Position numbers and translations under genes: made by a program
NCBI GenBank assembly: GCA_023974075.1
Contig: CM043791.1
Coordinates: 26,720,642 to 26,784,641, forward strand
Source of the DNA: Chaenocephalus aceratus
Taxonomy: Eukaryota > Chordata > Actinopteri > Perciformes > Channichthyidae
Direction: 5' to 3'
Length of the DNA stretch: 64,000 bases
The notes under the pieces: generated by a model
What the model saw: only the letters and a program-made list of their open reading frames with translations
What the model was told of the DNA's origin: nothing
Database searches by the model: none
In this document: piece by piece, positions 39,413 through 49,830 of the stretch
Numbering within the stretch: the stretch's first letter is position 1
Layout: the number at the start of each line of letters is the position of its first letter

Positions 39413-39599
39413 GTGTTTCAATCTTGTCTCTCATATTACAAGAATGGACGGTTGAAGCACTTTTAGCTGCTTACACTTTATTAAACTTTTACATAGAACG
39501 TAGCATAACATTTACACCCTGGCTTCATCCGCATGCCTGCTCCGGTGTGTGTTCCCCTCAACAGGGTCCGGGTGGAAACATATAACAACTATTGTAACA
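39413..39599 (-). repeat. Probable 3' LTR
   Basis: On the minus strand it begins TGTTACAATAG directly after the polypurine tract and includes AATAAA (complement near 39478). The distal border is a guess from a TG/CA end; no TSD or partner LTR was found. Confidence 0.45.
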
Positions 39600-39619
39600 T
39601 CCTTTTTCCTTTTCTTTTG
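39600..39619 (-). promoter_or_regulatory. Polypurine tract of the Gypsy-type element
   Basis: The complement is TCAAAAGAAAAGGAAAAAGG followed by TGTTAC, i.e. a polypurine tract immediately upstream of an LTR start, the plus-strand primer site. Confidence 0.75.
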
Positions 39620-39732
39620 AAGTGTAGTTACAAAATCACTTAATTTTTTTTCTTAAATACAAATTTCAAAATACAATTTTCTTTTAAATCCCCCCCAAAG
39701 TCCTTGAGTCACATCACATCAGTGACCCCATA

Positions 39733-40593
39733 TCAGTGTGCATAGTCCTGCAAGTACTGTGGCCTAACAACTGGTCGGCCAGCTCTGGTAGTCACAGTCT
39801 GTTGTGTGTCACACATGACTCTGTCAGGGGTTGTAACAGTTTCTGGAGTCGTGTGAGTGTCAACAGTCACCGTACGGGCTGTCACACTCGGTACTGTGCC
39901 CTGGACCCGTCTCAGGTGACGTCGATTCCTCTTTAGAACACCTCCATTCTCCAGCTGCACCGTGTAGGACCTGTGGTCAACAGGCTCCACCACAGTAGCC
40001 GTCCTCCAGATCGTGTGTGGTCCGTAAGGCTGAACTCTAAACCGGTCTCCCTGTTTGAGCATGTCCATGTCCTTAGCTGTCCTGTTGTAGTATGTGGCTT
40101 GCTTATCCTGCCTGTCAATCCGTTCTTGTGTTGTCTGTTTCATCTCGGGTTGTAGGAGACTGTCCCGAGTAGGTAGTAGAGTTCTGGTCCTCCTGCTAAG
40201 CAGTCCCTGAGCCGGGCTTGTAGTCAGTCCTTGAGTAGGTGTGTTGCGGTGATCCAACATAGCCAGGTACGGGTCCTGTCCCGCCGCCTTAGCTTTCAGC
40301 ATCAGTTGTTTTGCAGTTTTCACAGCAGACTCGGCCTTCCCGTTGCTCTGTGGGTATCCAGGAGACCAGTGCTCGAACTCCCACAGCCGACTGAAACGCT
40401 GGAACTCTTGGGACGAATACTGGGGCCCATTGTCCGAAAAAGAAAAAAAAAGTGGAATCCCCTGACGTGAAAAGTGAGCTTTCAGCTTCCTAATTACAGT
40501 ACTTGACTTTGTATCAGGTAGGTAGTCAACTTCCCAAAAGTTGGAATAGTAGTCCACTGTAACGAGGTAGTTCTTATCGTTAAAGGTAAACAA
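39733..40593 (-). pseudogene. Gypsy-type integrase core and C-terminus
   Basis: Carries Val-Asp-Tyr-Tyr-Ser-Asn-Phe (first catalytic Asp), Ser-Asp-Asn-Gly-Pro-Gln-Tyr (second Asp) and Pro-Gln-Ser-Asn-Gly-Lys-Ala-Glu (catalytic Glu), followed by a basic C-terminal region. The natural end at 39733 is close to the polypurine tract. Separation from the previous segment by a frame change makes it a pseudogene. Confidence 0.85.
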
Positions 40594-40687
40594 ATCTGTG
40601 CCAACCTTGGCCCATGGTCTGCCTGGTACCTCATGTGGATGTAGTGTCTCTTTTTGTTGTTTCGTGTCAACTGATCTGCAAATTGTT

Positions 40688-41587
40688 TCATTTCACTATG
40701 AACGTTTTTATCTGTTCATTCATTCCCGGCCAGTAGACACATTCTCTCGCACGCCTGAGGCATGCCTCCACACCCAGGTGAGAGGAGTGGATCCGGCAGA
40801 TGATGTCCCTTTGTAGTGAATATGGGATGACAGCTCTCTCCCCTCTGAAGATGATGTCATCCTGTATACTCAGTTCCTCCTGGAATGAGTAGTATTGCAT
40901 AATATCTATCGGTGTGTCTTTCTTATGTTTAGGCCATCCCTTCTGAATGGTGTTGCTAAGTGTCTGTAGCGTTTTGTCTCCTTGTGTAGCAGAGCGGATT
41001 GTGCTCAGTCTCTCTTCAAGTAGGCAAGTAGCCACCATATTGACCGTCTCAATCTCAACTTCCACTGTTCCTGCAGATGAGCTCTCTGGTAAATATGCTC
41101 TACTCAATGTATCTGCAAGTAACATGTCACGACCTGGGACGTAAATCACATCAAAATCATATCTCTGAAGTCTGAGCAACATACGTTGGAGTCTCTTTGG
41201 TGCACTTAACAGTGGCTTCTTGACAATGTTCTCCAACGGCTTATGGTCACTCTGTACTGTCACTTTCCGGCCATACGTGTATTGATGGAACTTTTCCATG
41301 CCATAGACAATAGCTAAACATTCTTTTTCTATTTGGGCATAGCCCCTTTCGGTTGGTGTCAGTGCTCTGCTCCCGAATGCTACAGGTTTCCCTTTTTGAG
41401 TCAGTGCTGCTCCCAGCCCCGTTTCTGAAGCATCACACTGCAATGTCAGTTCCTCTTGTGGGTCATAGTACTTCAGTACTGGTGTTTTGGCTATATTGTC
41501 CTTGAGCCTGCTGAATGCTTCTTCGTTCATTTCTGTCCATTCCCACATATTTTCCTTGTGTGTGAGCTGTCTCACTATCTCAGTCAT
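40688..41587 (-). pseudogene. Gypsy-type RNase H and integrase zinc-binding segment
   Basis: Continues from the RT in another frame. RNase H landmarks: Gln-Cys-Asp-Ala-Ser-Glu-Thr-Gly-Leu-Gly, the Ile-Glu-Lys-Glu helix and Ser-Asp-His-Lys-Pro-Leu. The integrase N-terminal region follows (His-Ser-Ser-His-Leu-Gly then Ala-Arg-Glu-Cys-Val-Tyr-Trp-Pro-Gly-Met). The frame ends at 40688 before the rest of the zinc-binding region, which continues in a different frame. Confidence 0.85.
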
Positions 41588-42520
41588 CCAACAGGTGTTT
41601 GTAGAATTTAGAGAGATAATTTACCATGCCCATCAGTCTCTGTACACCCTTCACATCAGTTGGTCTTGGCATGTCTCTCACTGCCCTGATCTTCTCGGGG
41701 TCAATTTTCAGTCCATCTGCTGTCAGCAGGTGTCCAATATATGGCACCTCCTGCTGCCTCAACCTGAATTTCTCTGCATTCAGTTTGATATTCTTTTCTC
41801 TGCATCTGCTTAGAAACTGTCTCAATTTATCATCATGGTCTTTGAAGGCCATTTCTTGTGTGTCACCTTCTCCTGTGATCAATACGTCATCAGCTATGAT
41901 GTAGATGTCTGGCAGACCCTCCAGTGCTTGATTCAGCATCCGCTGGAAAATCTCAGGTGCTGGGCTGATTCCCATCGGCATCTTGAGCCACCTAAATCTG
42001 CCAAACGGTGTAGCAAATGTTGTTAGATAGCTTGACTCCTCCTCCAATTTCACATACCAAAAGCCATGTTTGACATCACAGACTGTGAACACCTTCGCTC
42101 TCGACAGGTCTGGAAGGATGTCATCAATGGTAGGAAGTGGGAAATGGCTCCGCTTTAGAGCCTTGTTCAGTGGTCTTGGATCAATACATATTCTTGGCTT
42201 GCCATTAGGTTTCTGCACTGTGACAAGACTACTTATCCAGTCTGTGCTTTTCTCCACAGGTATGATGATCTCTCTCCTTTGTAGATCCTGCAGCTTTAAC
42301 TTGAGAGGAGGCATCATGGCAACCGGGACTCGTCGTTTGGGGAGTTTCACCGGCTCCACCCTCTCGTCGATCTCGATCTTGTACTCTCCTTCCAAGCAGC
42401 CGTCACCTGTGAACACATCACTGTACTCCTTCTGTATTTGTTGCATGTGTAGACCACAGAATTTTGATCTCAGAAAAGTGTTCCCACCACTTTTGAAAAC
42501 AAATTGACGCCTATGGTCAC
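41580..42520 (-). pseudogene. Gypsy-type reverse transcriptase segment
   Basis: From the conserved Lys-Leu-Pro-Lys-Arg-Arg-Val-Pro-Val region onward this encodes a Ty3-type RT: Val-Gln-Lys-Pro-Asn-Gly-Lys-Pro-Arg, Asp-Pro-Arg-Pro-Leu-Asn, a Cys-Asp-Val-Lys-His-Gly-Phe active-site block (first Asp) and Ile-Ile-Ala-Asp-Asp-Val-Leu-Ile in place of the usual Tyr-x-Asp-Asp. The open frame extends to 42683, but its first ~55 residues derive from unrelated upstream sequence. It ends in TGA overlapping the ATG of the next segment, evidence for a small indel. Confidence 0.85.
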
Positions 42521-42552
42521 AATAACAACAAAGTGTATTTCTGAAAAAGGGA

Positions 42553-42735
42553 CTCACTCCGCATAGATCCCGTCTGCCTCGGCCGGGGGAGCCTCTCTGT
42601 CGGCCCTGGTCCCTCAGACAGCTGAGGAGCAGGGAGCCTCCGGGGGCCAGATCCACCTTCTGGAGCTCCGAGATCCCGGCCAAAGTGCAGGTTCTCCGGG
42701 ATCACACACACCTCTGTGGAGCTGCTCCACAACAT
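42553..42735 (-). pseudogene. GC-rich exon-like fragment of unknown origin
   Basis: Read on the minus strand, this GC-rich block is open through Leu-Gln-Lys-Val-Asp-Leu-Ala-Pro-Gly-Gly-Ser-Leu-Leu-Leu-Ser and ends Asp-Leu-Cys-Gly followed by GTGAGT, a strong donor. Composition differs sharply from both neighbours. It may be a captured host exon or part of an unrecognised element fused to the Gypsy remnant. Confidence 0.3.
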
Positions 42736-42744
42736 CATATTTAA

Positions 42745-43345
42745 TACATTGAATCATGGGCGTCGCAGCCATTATATGAGGGTGGGACAAGTCCCCCCCA
42801 CTTTTTGAAATGATTAGTTTAGACCCCCCCACTTTTACCATGTGGAAAGTCCGTGAATCATCGGTCTCTCCACAGAGCGCTGTGTCAGTGCTTCATATCA
42901 AATCCATTCCACTTGCTTATTGAGAGAATGCCCAAATCAATGAAACTCCGTACCATGTTTTCACTGCTACTTTGTACCAAGGCAGATTCTCCCATAGCGC
43001 GCGCATGTTGTTGTCATAGTTGGACAGCTCAGATCTGTTGTATGAAGTGATGCCGGTAGCGGAGGTAAGGCACACACACCAAATGTTCAGGAAATGGTTA
43101 ATACAGCGAAAATCAAAGCTGACGATCTCTTGGTTTGATATGTTTTCTCCCCCAGACAACATGGACATAAGAACACTTCAAAGAAGAGGAAAGTAAGTCA
43201 TCAGCTGGTAGCAGTTAATCAGTTAACAGTGATGACGGCGGCGTCTCACTTCTGGAGAGGAGTTTCGTCTTTATGTCATGATAGAGAGATACAAATACGG
43301 AATAGTTTAGATGAGAAAAGGCATCGAAATGCCAGGTTACTAGTG
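42745..43345. other. No gene; possible transposon edge near 42750-42845
   Basis: A phrase with ATGGGCGTCGCAGCC, AAGTCCCCCCCAC and GACCCCCCCAC resembles the terminal part of a hAT-type repeat, but only one end is visible. The rest is unique-looking. Confidence 0.35.
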
Positions 43346-43348
43346 TAA

Positions 43349-43996
43349 CGGCCCCTACACACGGCGGCGTGCGTTGCCGCTTCAATGCTTCTGCCCATTC
43401 ACTTTGAATGGGGTGACGTCACGATTCGCCGAACTGCATTGTGGGAGCAAGGCGTAGCTTCTCTCGCGGTGCTCGCTGCAAAAATAGAGCAATGTTTTAC
43501 TTTTGCTGCCTCGACGGAGGCGTCAGCCAATCAAATCCTGCGTATGCAAATCTGACAGTACAAGCGCTAGCCAATCAAACCGTGTGTATGTTGGGAGAGC
43601 CAGACTGCAGTTATTTCCCATATGTCAAAAAATGGAGGAGAAAATGAGCGTGGCGGTAGGGAATCACCCGGTACTATATGACCAGTCCCTCTTTACATAC
43701 AGGGATACAAACCGGAGGAGCCAGGCATGGGGGGAGGTGGCAGAGACAGTGGGTGAAACTGGTAGGTTTTCGCCTGTTTGGGGAGTTTATATCCAGTGTA
43801 CTTCATTTGAATGGACAGCTAGCAAGCATAGACAGTATATTTAGCCAGCATGGATGTAGCATGAATGCTTTGCTTTGTATGTCCGGGGCGGGACATTCAT
43901 GTGATTGGTTGTTGGTCGCGTTGCTCGCGTTGACTCCCCAAGCTCAAGACACGCCCACCGCCAAGCGGCAACGCACGCCACCGTGTGTAGGCTCCG
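43349..43996. mobile_element. TAA-type MITE, family 1
   Basis: Ends are CGGCCCCTACACACGGCGGC and its complement ending GTGTGTAGGCTCCG, flanked by TAA (43346-43348 and 43997-43999). The body has TGACGTCACG, GCCGAACTGCATTGTGGG, paired GCCAATCAAA sites and CGCCTGTTTGGGGAG. A TWA duplication suggests PIF/Harbinger. The ~100-residue frames across it are not genes: they recur with stops in every copy. Confidence 0.85.
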
Positions 43997-43999
43997 TAA

Positions 44000-44619
44000 C
44001 TGTACGTCCACACAGCAGCTTTAGACGAATCTTCCACCGCCTCCAACGCTTCTCTGCCCATTGACTTTGAATGGGGATGACGTCACTTTGCCTCGCTTTT
44101 CGCCGAACTGCATTGTGGGGGAGCGAAGCGAAGATTTCCAGGATTTCCAGGATTCAAAAGTTGAGCAATGTTCAACTTTTGAAGCTGCTGGAAGCGTCAG
44201 CCAATCAAATCACGTTTATGCAAATCTGACAGTAGAAGCGCTAGCCAATCAAACAACGTGTAAGCAGGGAGAACCAGACCGCAGTTCATTTCCTCATATT
44301 CCAAACGAGAAATTACGGTAGCAAATCACCCGGTTCTTTACGACCAGAAATATTAACGGGATACAAACCGGAGGAACCAGGCATGGAGGGAGGTGGCAGA
44401 GACAGTGGGTGAAACTGGTAGGTTTTCGCCTGTTTGGGGAGTTTATATATATATATATTGCTCACAAAATCCCCGGGGTTTTTTGCTTTGTATGTCGGGG
44501 GCGGGAGATTCATGTGATTGGTTGTTGGTCGCGTTGCTCGCAAAAAATTCCCAAGCTTTCAGACACGCCCAGCTCCAAGATTTTCAAGATTTTTGAAAAG
44601 CTGCTGTGTGGACGTACCG
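44000..44619. mobile_element. TAA-type MITE, family 2
   Basis: Ends are CTGTACGTCCACACAGCAGC and GCTGCTGTGTGGACGTACCG; the left flank TAA (43997-43999) is the same TAA that closes the family 1 element, and the right TAA is 44620-44622. The body is clearly related to family 1, but the terminal ~35 bp differ. Confidence 0.85.
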
Positions 44620-44820
44620 TAAGCATTGGGTTGAGAGGTCATGTGTTGTGAGCATGCACAGCGCTATCTGGGACGCTCCAAAAAGTACTAAGTTCCTGAG
44701 TTTTTGTTACACAGAAGTATCATTGAAGCCTTAACACCTCGGACGTTACACTAGTATTTATAATATCCGTATTTTCACTGAATTGTCGTCTTGAAAAGGG
44801 TACTCACAACAATTCCGCAA

Positions 44821-44863
44821 CAACTTCATCTTCACCTGTTGGCAACAGGTGAAGATGAAGTTG
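44821..44863. repeat. Perfect 21-bp hairpin
   Basis: CAACTTCATCTTCACCTGTTG and its exact complement are separated by a single base. It is followed by GTAGAAGATGAAGTT repeats to about 44890. Confidence 0.9.
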
Positions 44864-45419
44864 TAGAAGATGAAGTTGTAGAAGATGAACAGGCTGTTGC
44901 ACTTGTCATTTCAACATTAAAAACAATAAAACGGCATGAATTGCTTCGTCGCACTCATCTAGATCCTCCGTCTCGAGCCAGTTAACTAGCAGGCCTTCTA
45001 TACCTCATTCACACCAACGCAACTCCGGTTCAAGCTCCGTGCTAGAGCTTTTCAGGTTCAGAACCAGTTCTTCGGTTTGGCTCTGGCTCTTTTCACACCG
45101 CCCAGAGTCCGACTGGTAATGCGTTGTTGCGTCATCGTTTGTGTCATGACGTAACCGTTTGCGTGCCTGCTTCATAAAGCCAAACCGCGCGGATGAAATC
45201 AGTTGCATTCATTTCTTATGGCTCTATCTGCAGAGTCATTTCTGTGGTTTAATTATTTCTTATAAAAAAGTGTACTCGTGTCAATAAAGTTTTTTTTAAA
45301 ACACAACTGCTTCCGAGGTCTGTCTTATTTCTTAAGGTGGACTGAACCATGAGTGTGGATTAACGTTGTATCTTTCATTTAAATGAACTGTAACCTTCAC
45401 CCAGGTATTGTAAAGCGCT

Positions 45420-45930
45420 TACACATCACTGTACACTGTATACCAAGGCAGGTTTACCATCACTCTCTGTACGAAGGCTCAGTCACTGGTACACTTTTAT
45501 CTATAAAGCTTTGTTGGGTAAACTCCCGTATTATATCTGCTCTCTGATAACACAGAGAGTTGCAAGCAGCTATTGTCTGAGGTCATATAATGTAGTCTTG
45601 TTAGATGTGCCAAGAGCAAGGGCTGTCTTAGGTAAGACAGCTGTTATGTGCACAGCTCCACTTGCTTGGAACAATCTTCAGCAAGAATTGAAACTGAGCA
45701 ATCTCATTCCTCTGCATGTTTTTAAAGCTAGGCTAAATGAAATGCTTGCTGATACTATGGGCACTTGTAAATGTCTATAACTATGTATCCTGTAAATATA
45801 ATGTATAATGTCCTTTATTGTTTTATGTTTCATGTGGAACCTATATGCTGCAGGTCTCCCTTGAAAAAGAGATCTATGATCTCAATGGGACCAATCTGGT
45901 TAAATAAAGGTTTGAAATGAAATGAAATGT
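45420..45930 (+). mobile_element. LINE 3' end with RT C-terminal coding
   Basis: Encodes the end of a fish LINE ORF2: Tyr-Lys-Ala-Leu-Leu-Gly-Lys-Leu-Pro-Tyr-Tyr-Ile, then Ala-Trp-Asn-Asn-Leu-Gln, then a stop at 45778-45780. The UTR follows with TTGAAAAAGAGATC...CTCAATGGGACC...GGTTAAATAAAGG and a (TGAAA)n tail. Everything upstream of the C-terminus is missing. The open part spans about 45511-45780. Confidence 0.75.
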
Positions 45931-45935
45931 AACAG

Positions 45936-46714
45936 CTGTTCTCAAATGAACACGTGAAGTAAAGTTTAATATTTATAGTTTTATAGATTCATAATGAGTT
46001 ATAATGAGAGGTGATTAACATGAATGCTCAGGTTCCACCTTAACACGCAGACACGTTGCTTCACCATGTGCAGAAACCTTTATTATACAGTCTATGGCAG
46101 AAACACTGAAACTCTGAAACTCTTGTTAAGTTTCTCCATCGTTGTGTACAAACCAAGCCCCCAGGAAGTGCGCCGGACTCAGATGGAAATATTCGTGCTG
46201 GCCAAACGGCGGTACTGCACATCCGTTTTGGTTGCCAGGCCCGGAAACACTTTTTCCCATTGACTTACATGGGGAAAGAGTGTTCTGTAACTCGTTGGAT
46301 AATTTTTTTTAAACTAAATAAACAACCCAGTATGAACACTTGTACAGCCCTTATTAAAAACATTAGTTCCTCAAGTTGTAAAAATGTGCTAATAACGTTA
46401 TTCTGAGAGTTATTTCCCTCGGCATTATGAACGCGCATCTAACCCACGGGACCGCGCTGCCCGGCACGTTCATGTTACGTGTTCAGCACGACATGAGTTT
46501 CTCTTTACCCATGGATGCACAATAACAACGGACCCATATCGCCTTACTGCCAGCCCACGGAGCTGTAATAATGGATATATTGCACATGTTTGCTGTAATT
46601 CATCATTTGTAAAATATTATACTACATGGGCTGTATGATGTAAATCTTGTATCGTAAATGTTGTATTAAATAAAGTTAATATTACCGACGTAGATTAACG
46701 TTCCTGTAGCTTCT

Positions 46715-46747
<33 letters not shown>

Positions 46748-47659
46748 TGCAATAATTATTTCATGCTAAATGAAGCTCTGTTGGATATCACTAGATCCTG
46801 TTACAGCATAATAGAAGTACATAACGATTGATGTCACATTAGCATAATTACTAGCGAGCCGCTAGCTGCTAACATAATAACAAGCCATTACCATGCTGTC
46901 ATGAGCGCACGGTGCTGTTACGTGTACGCAAATTGACGTGCTTGATGTGAACGAGCATGTTGGTTAAAGTTGCGCATGCGCTATGAGCGCACATACGGGT
47001 ACTTCTCAGGCATGCCGGGTAATCTGTGACGTTTCACTCTCTCAAAAATTGGGCCATTTTATCATCATGCGCTATAATGAGCAACTCTCATAGGAATGAA
47101 TGAGGCCCCGCCTCCCACGCTGTATCCAGTTCTTATTATACATCCATGGTACAAACTGGATAAAACGCGGGCTTGTAGTTGTTGTTCAGGAGTTGATCTG
47201 TCTCTGCCCCTGCCCCCGCCTCGACGTAAGCGTGACGTATGTGGTGCTTTTGCTCTGGCCGGACAATTTTTTGGTGCTTGAAACCATATACATCCACACA
47301 TTTTATAACATTTTATTTATATAATTAAATCGATTTTTTGTTTGTTTTATCTGAGTGTTCCAGGGTATTCTCTGAATACCTTGACGGCCCTGACGGTTCG
47401 CCACGTTTTACTGAGTGCTTATAGGCAATTTCCATCCCAGTATTCAGTTAACTATTTATTTTCTGTGCACATTACATAGACTAGCTAATATTCTACCTAC
47501 TGCTTGGGACTTTGAGTCTTCAAAATGTCCAATGTCACAGACTGGGACTTACTTTAGAGTCAGTTGTATTTACATTCAGTATGACTTGTTATGATTCAAT
47601 GTGAAAGAGTATACTGCTCAATAAATAATGATCACTTCACCACCTCTCTTGACATCTAG
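45936..47659. other. No gene seen; short TA run
   Basis: Includes a (TA)n run at about 46717-46741. Otherwise there is no domain, repeat boundary or exon-like unit I can support. Confidence 0.4.
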
Positions 47660-47719
47660 GCGCTTGAGAGTGAGTCAGAGGCAGAACATAGGGACAGTGG
47701 AGAGAGGTCCATTGCTGAG
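47660..47719 (+). CDS. Candidate 60-base exon
   Basis: Acceptor TTGACATCTAG and donor GTGAGT bracket 60 bases open in one frame, coding an acidic Ser/Glu-rich peptide (Ala-Leu-Glu-Ser-Glu-Ser-Glu-Ala-Glu). A length divisible by three fits a cassette exon. It may equally belong to an unrecognised transposon transcript. Confidence 0.3.
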
Positions 47720-48134
47720 GTGAGTGATGAAAGGGAAATGACAGTTTAGAGTAAATTGTGATGTGGACTCTCATCCCAGAATGTTAAGGAAATCAGTGGG
47801 GATATTGAACAGGAAACATTTCAGTCAAGGGGCATCATATGACCAATATAGACAGAAGAGCAACATTTATTTGAACATTTAAGTCGATACCATTCCTAGG
47901 TGAACTTAACATCTGTATGGAGTCAGATCAGTCTCAATATTAATAAATGCTCACAGAAGGATTCACAAATGTATTTTGCGATTTATATATAAATGACTCC
48001 ACAACAATATCTCTCAATGCACTCATACATATTTATTGTTGTTTATAAATGTACAAAAAAATGGGCATTTAAACTGCTTTTTATTAATTCAAAGACGGCT
48101 CTGAATTAATAATCAAATATGTTTCCTTTCTTTA

Positions 48135-48170
48135 TTTTGTAATTTCATCCAGTAGGATGAAATTACAAAA
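48135..48170. repeat. Perfect 16-bp hairpin
   Basis: TTTTGTAATTTCATCC and its exact complement flank the loop AGTA. Confidence 0.9.
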
Positions 48171-48352
48171 TGTACCCATTATTTCCCTCATGCTAGTATA
48201 GCCACATAAAAGTATCAAACCACCTGTTAAAATGCACATGTTAGCTAAATGAAGCTTTGCGCAAGTTCAATGAGGAAGACCCGTAAGCTCCGGCAGTGAT
48301 TCCGGCACTATGTCGCTCATATCTGTGTTAATCTATTATCTTTCCTTCCCAG

Positions 48353-48372
48353 ATCACCAGTCACCCCACAAG
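48353..48372 (+). other. Exon-like 20-base unit
   Basis: Pyrimidine-rich acceptor TTTCCTTCCCAG and donor GTAAGC around 20 bases. Short enough to be chance. Confidence 0.2.
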
Positions 48373-48417
48373 GTAAGCAACTCAGTTCATCTCAGTATTT
48401 CATACTTCACTGGTTTT

Positions 48418-48588
48418 GGGGATTTCATCGGAGCGGTGCTTTCCCTCCTGAATGATTATCCTGCAAACCGGGGCCTAATCGCCAAACACCATTACATTCT
48501 CCTGTTGTATTATCATGGCAATCATTTCATTCATATCACGTGTAAACAATAAATATGTAATTCTTACATCACGTCTCTCCGGTTTGAA
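48418..48588 (+). repeat. 171-bp direct repeat, copy 1
   Basis: Runs from GGGGATTTCATCGGAGCGG to CTCTCCGGTTTGAA and contains AATAAA. It is nearly identical to 48879-49048. Confidence 0.9.
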
Positions 48589-48878
48589 ATTAAGCTTAGC
48601 GCAAGTTCAATAAGAAAGACCTAACACGAGTCACTTACACGTCACTCTATGGCTCCCTTCCCCCCTCATTAAATATGAGGGCGTCACCCCTCAGCAGCCA
48701 ATAGCTGCGCATGCTAAATTCCTTAAATGACTGCTCTTCCTCCCTGTCAGTTGTCATTTGCAGATGACCGCAACCCGCCTCCACCCCTCTCGCCTCCAGT
48801 CTCCTCCAGGACAAAGCTAAACCTTCCTTCTTCAGACCGGTCTCACCTACTCAGCACCACCACCAGTGTCTAGACCCC

Positions 48879-49048
48879 GGGGATTTCATCGGAGCGGTGC
48901 TTTCCCTCCTGAATGATTATCCTGCAAACCGGGGCCTAATCGCCAAACACCATTACATTCTCCTGTTGTATTATCATGGCAATCATTTCATTCATATGAC
49001 GTGTAACAATAAATATGTAATTCTTACATCACGTCTCTCCGGTTTGAA
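48879..49048 (+). repeat. 170-bp direct repeat, copy 2
   Basis: Differs from copy 1 by about two changes (ATCACGTGTAAAC versus ATGACGTGTAAC). The spacer before it holds CCAATAGC and TTAAATGAC-type promoter-like words, and a GCGCAAGTTCAAT phrase precedes both copies (48259 and 48600). The arrangement could be LTR-like, but no coding or primer sites are seen. Confidence 0.9.
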
Positions 49049-49184
49049 CTAACATTGACTGAGCAAGTTGATGTAAGTGCTGTTTCTCTGGCCGTTACTG
49101 TGGGTTACCTTTGTGTAGACTGAATAGAACATCTGTGATCTATTAATATCCCTCCTACCATGCATATTTCATGTGTTTTTGCAG

Positions 49185-49205
49185 CTATTCCTCAAATCTG
49201 CTATG
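49185..49205 (+). other. Exon-like 21-base unit
   Basis: Acceptor TGTGTTTTTGCAG and donor GTGAGT enclose 21 bases. Weak on its own. Confidence 0.2.
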
Positions 49206-49797
49206 GTGAGTCATGTAGTCGTACATTTAGATGTCACTACATACCTTGGCAAATCAGGATCCATTTCCTGCACAAATTACTGCTCATGTTTAATTCACGG
49301 CCAATACATACATTGTAATTTGCCCATACTAAATTATGAAAGTAAAACATGATAAATGATTTGGAAGCATTAGTTATGTGACTTCATCAAACTGAATATT
49401 TGAATGCAGAACATAAACTGCACACTTGGCCATGATAATACCTAAGACTAATTACTCCCACTCCCACAATATATTTGCCAAGACAGTACAACATAAAGTA
49501 TTATCAATTGCACTGTTCAACCAATCAGTGCAGTGAATGATTCAACTGAGGTAAAAGGCAGTACAAAAACACAGTAAATGAAAAGTGCACACAGTATTAT
49601 TAGAATATGAACTTAACCCGTTCAGTTCCCTGTCCATTTCAGTCAACATGACTTTTCTGGGATTTCTAGATCTATGATCGTTGTGATTGGACTCCTGCGA
49701 AATGAACACACATTTTTGATTGGATGTCTATAAGCCAAGTTTGTCACATCATTTAAAGTGGCCTGCATTGGAGCTATGCCCCCTTTTTAAAGCAAGC

Positions 49798-49830
49798 ATG
49801 GCGGACCATGCTGAAAGGAAAAGGACTAAG
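49798..49830 (+). CDS. Candidate first coding exon
   Basis: An ATG in good context (AGCATGG) opens Met-Ala-Asp-His-Ala-Glu-Arg-Lys-Arg-Thr-Lys and is followed by GTATGT. No downstream exon can be assigned because the transposon nest begins 200 bases later. Confidence 0.25.

Larger units (their letters stand above)
39413..42540 (-). mobile_element. Degenerate Gypsy-type LTR retrotransposon, 5' part missing
   Basis: On the minus strand it holds RT, RNase H and integrase in the Ty3/Gypsy order, a polypurine tract and one probable 3' LTR. Gag and the 5' LTR are not found: homology stops near 42520-42540, where unrelated GC-rich sequence begins. The three coding segments are in different frames, so the copy is dead. 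It is a different lineage from the chromovirus at 51999, with no chromodomain. Confidence 0.8.
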
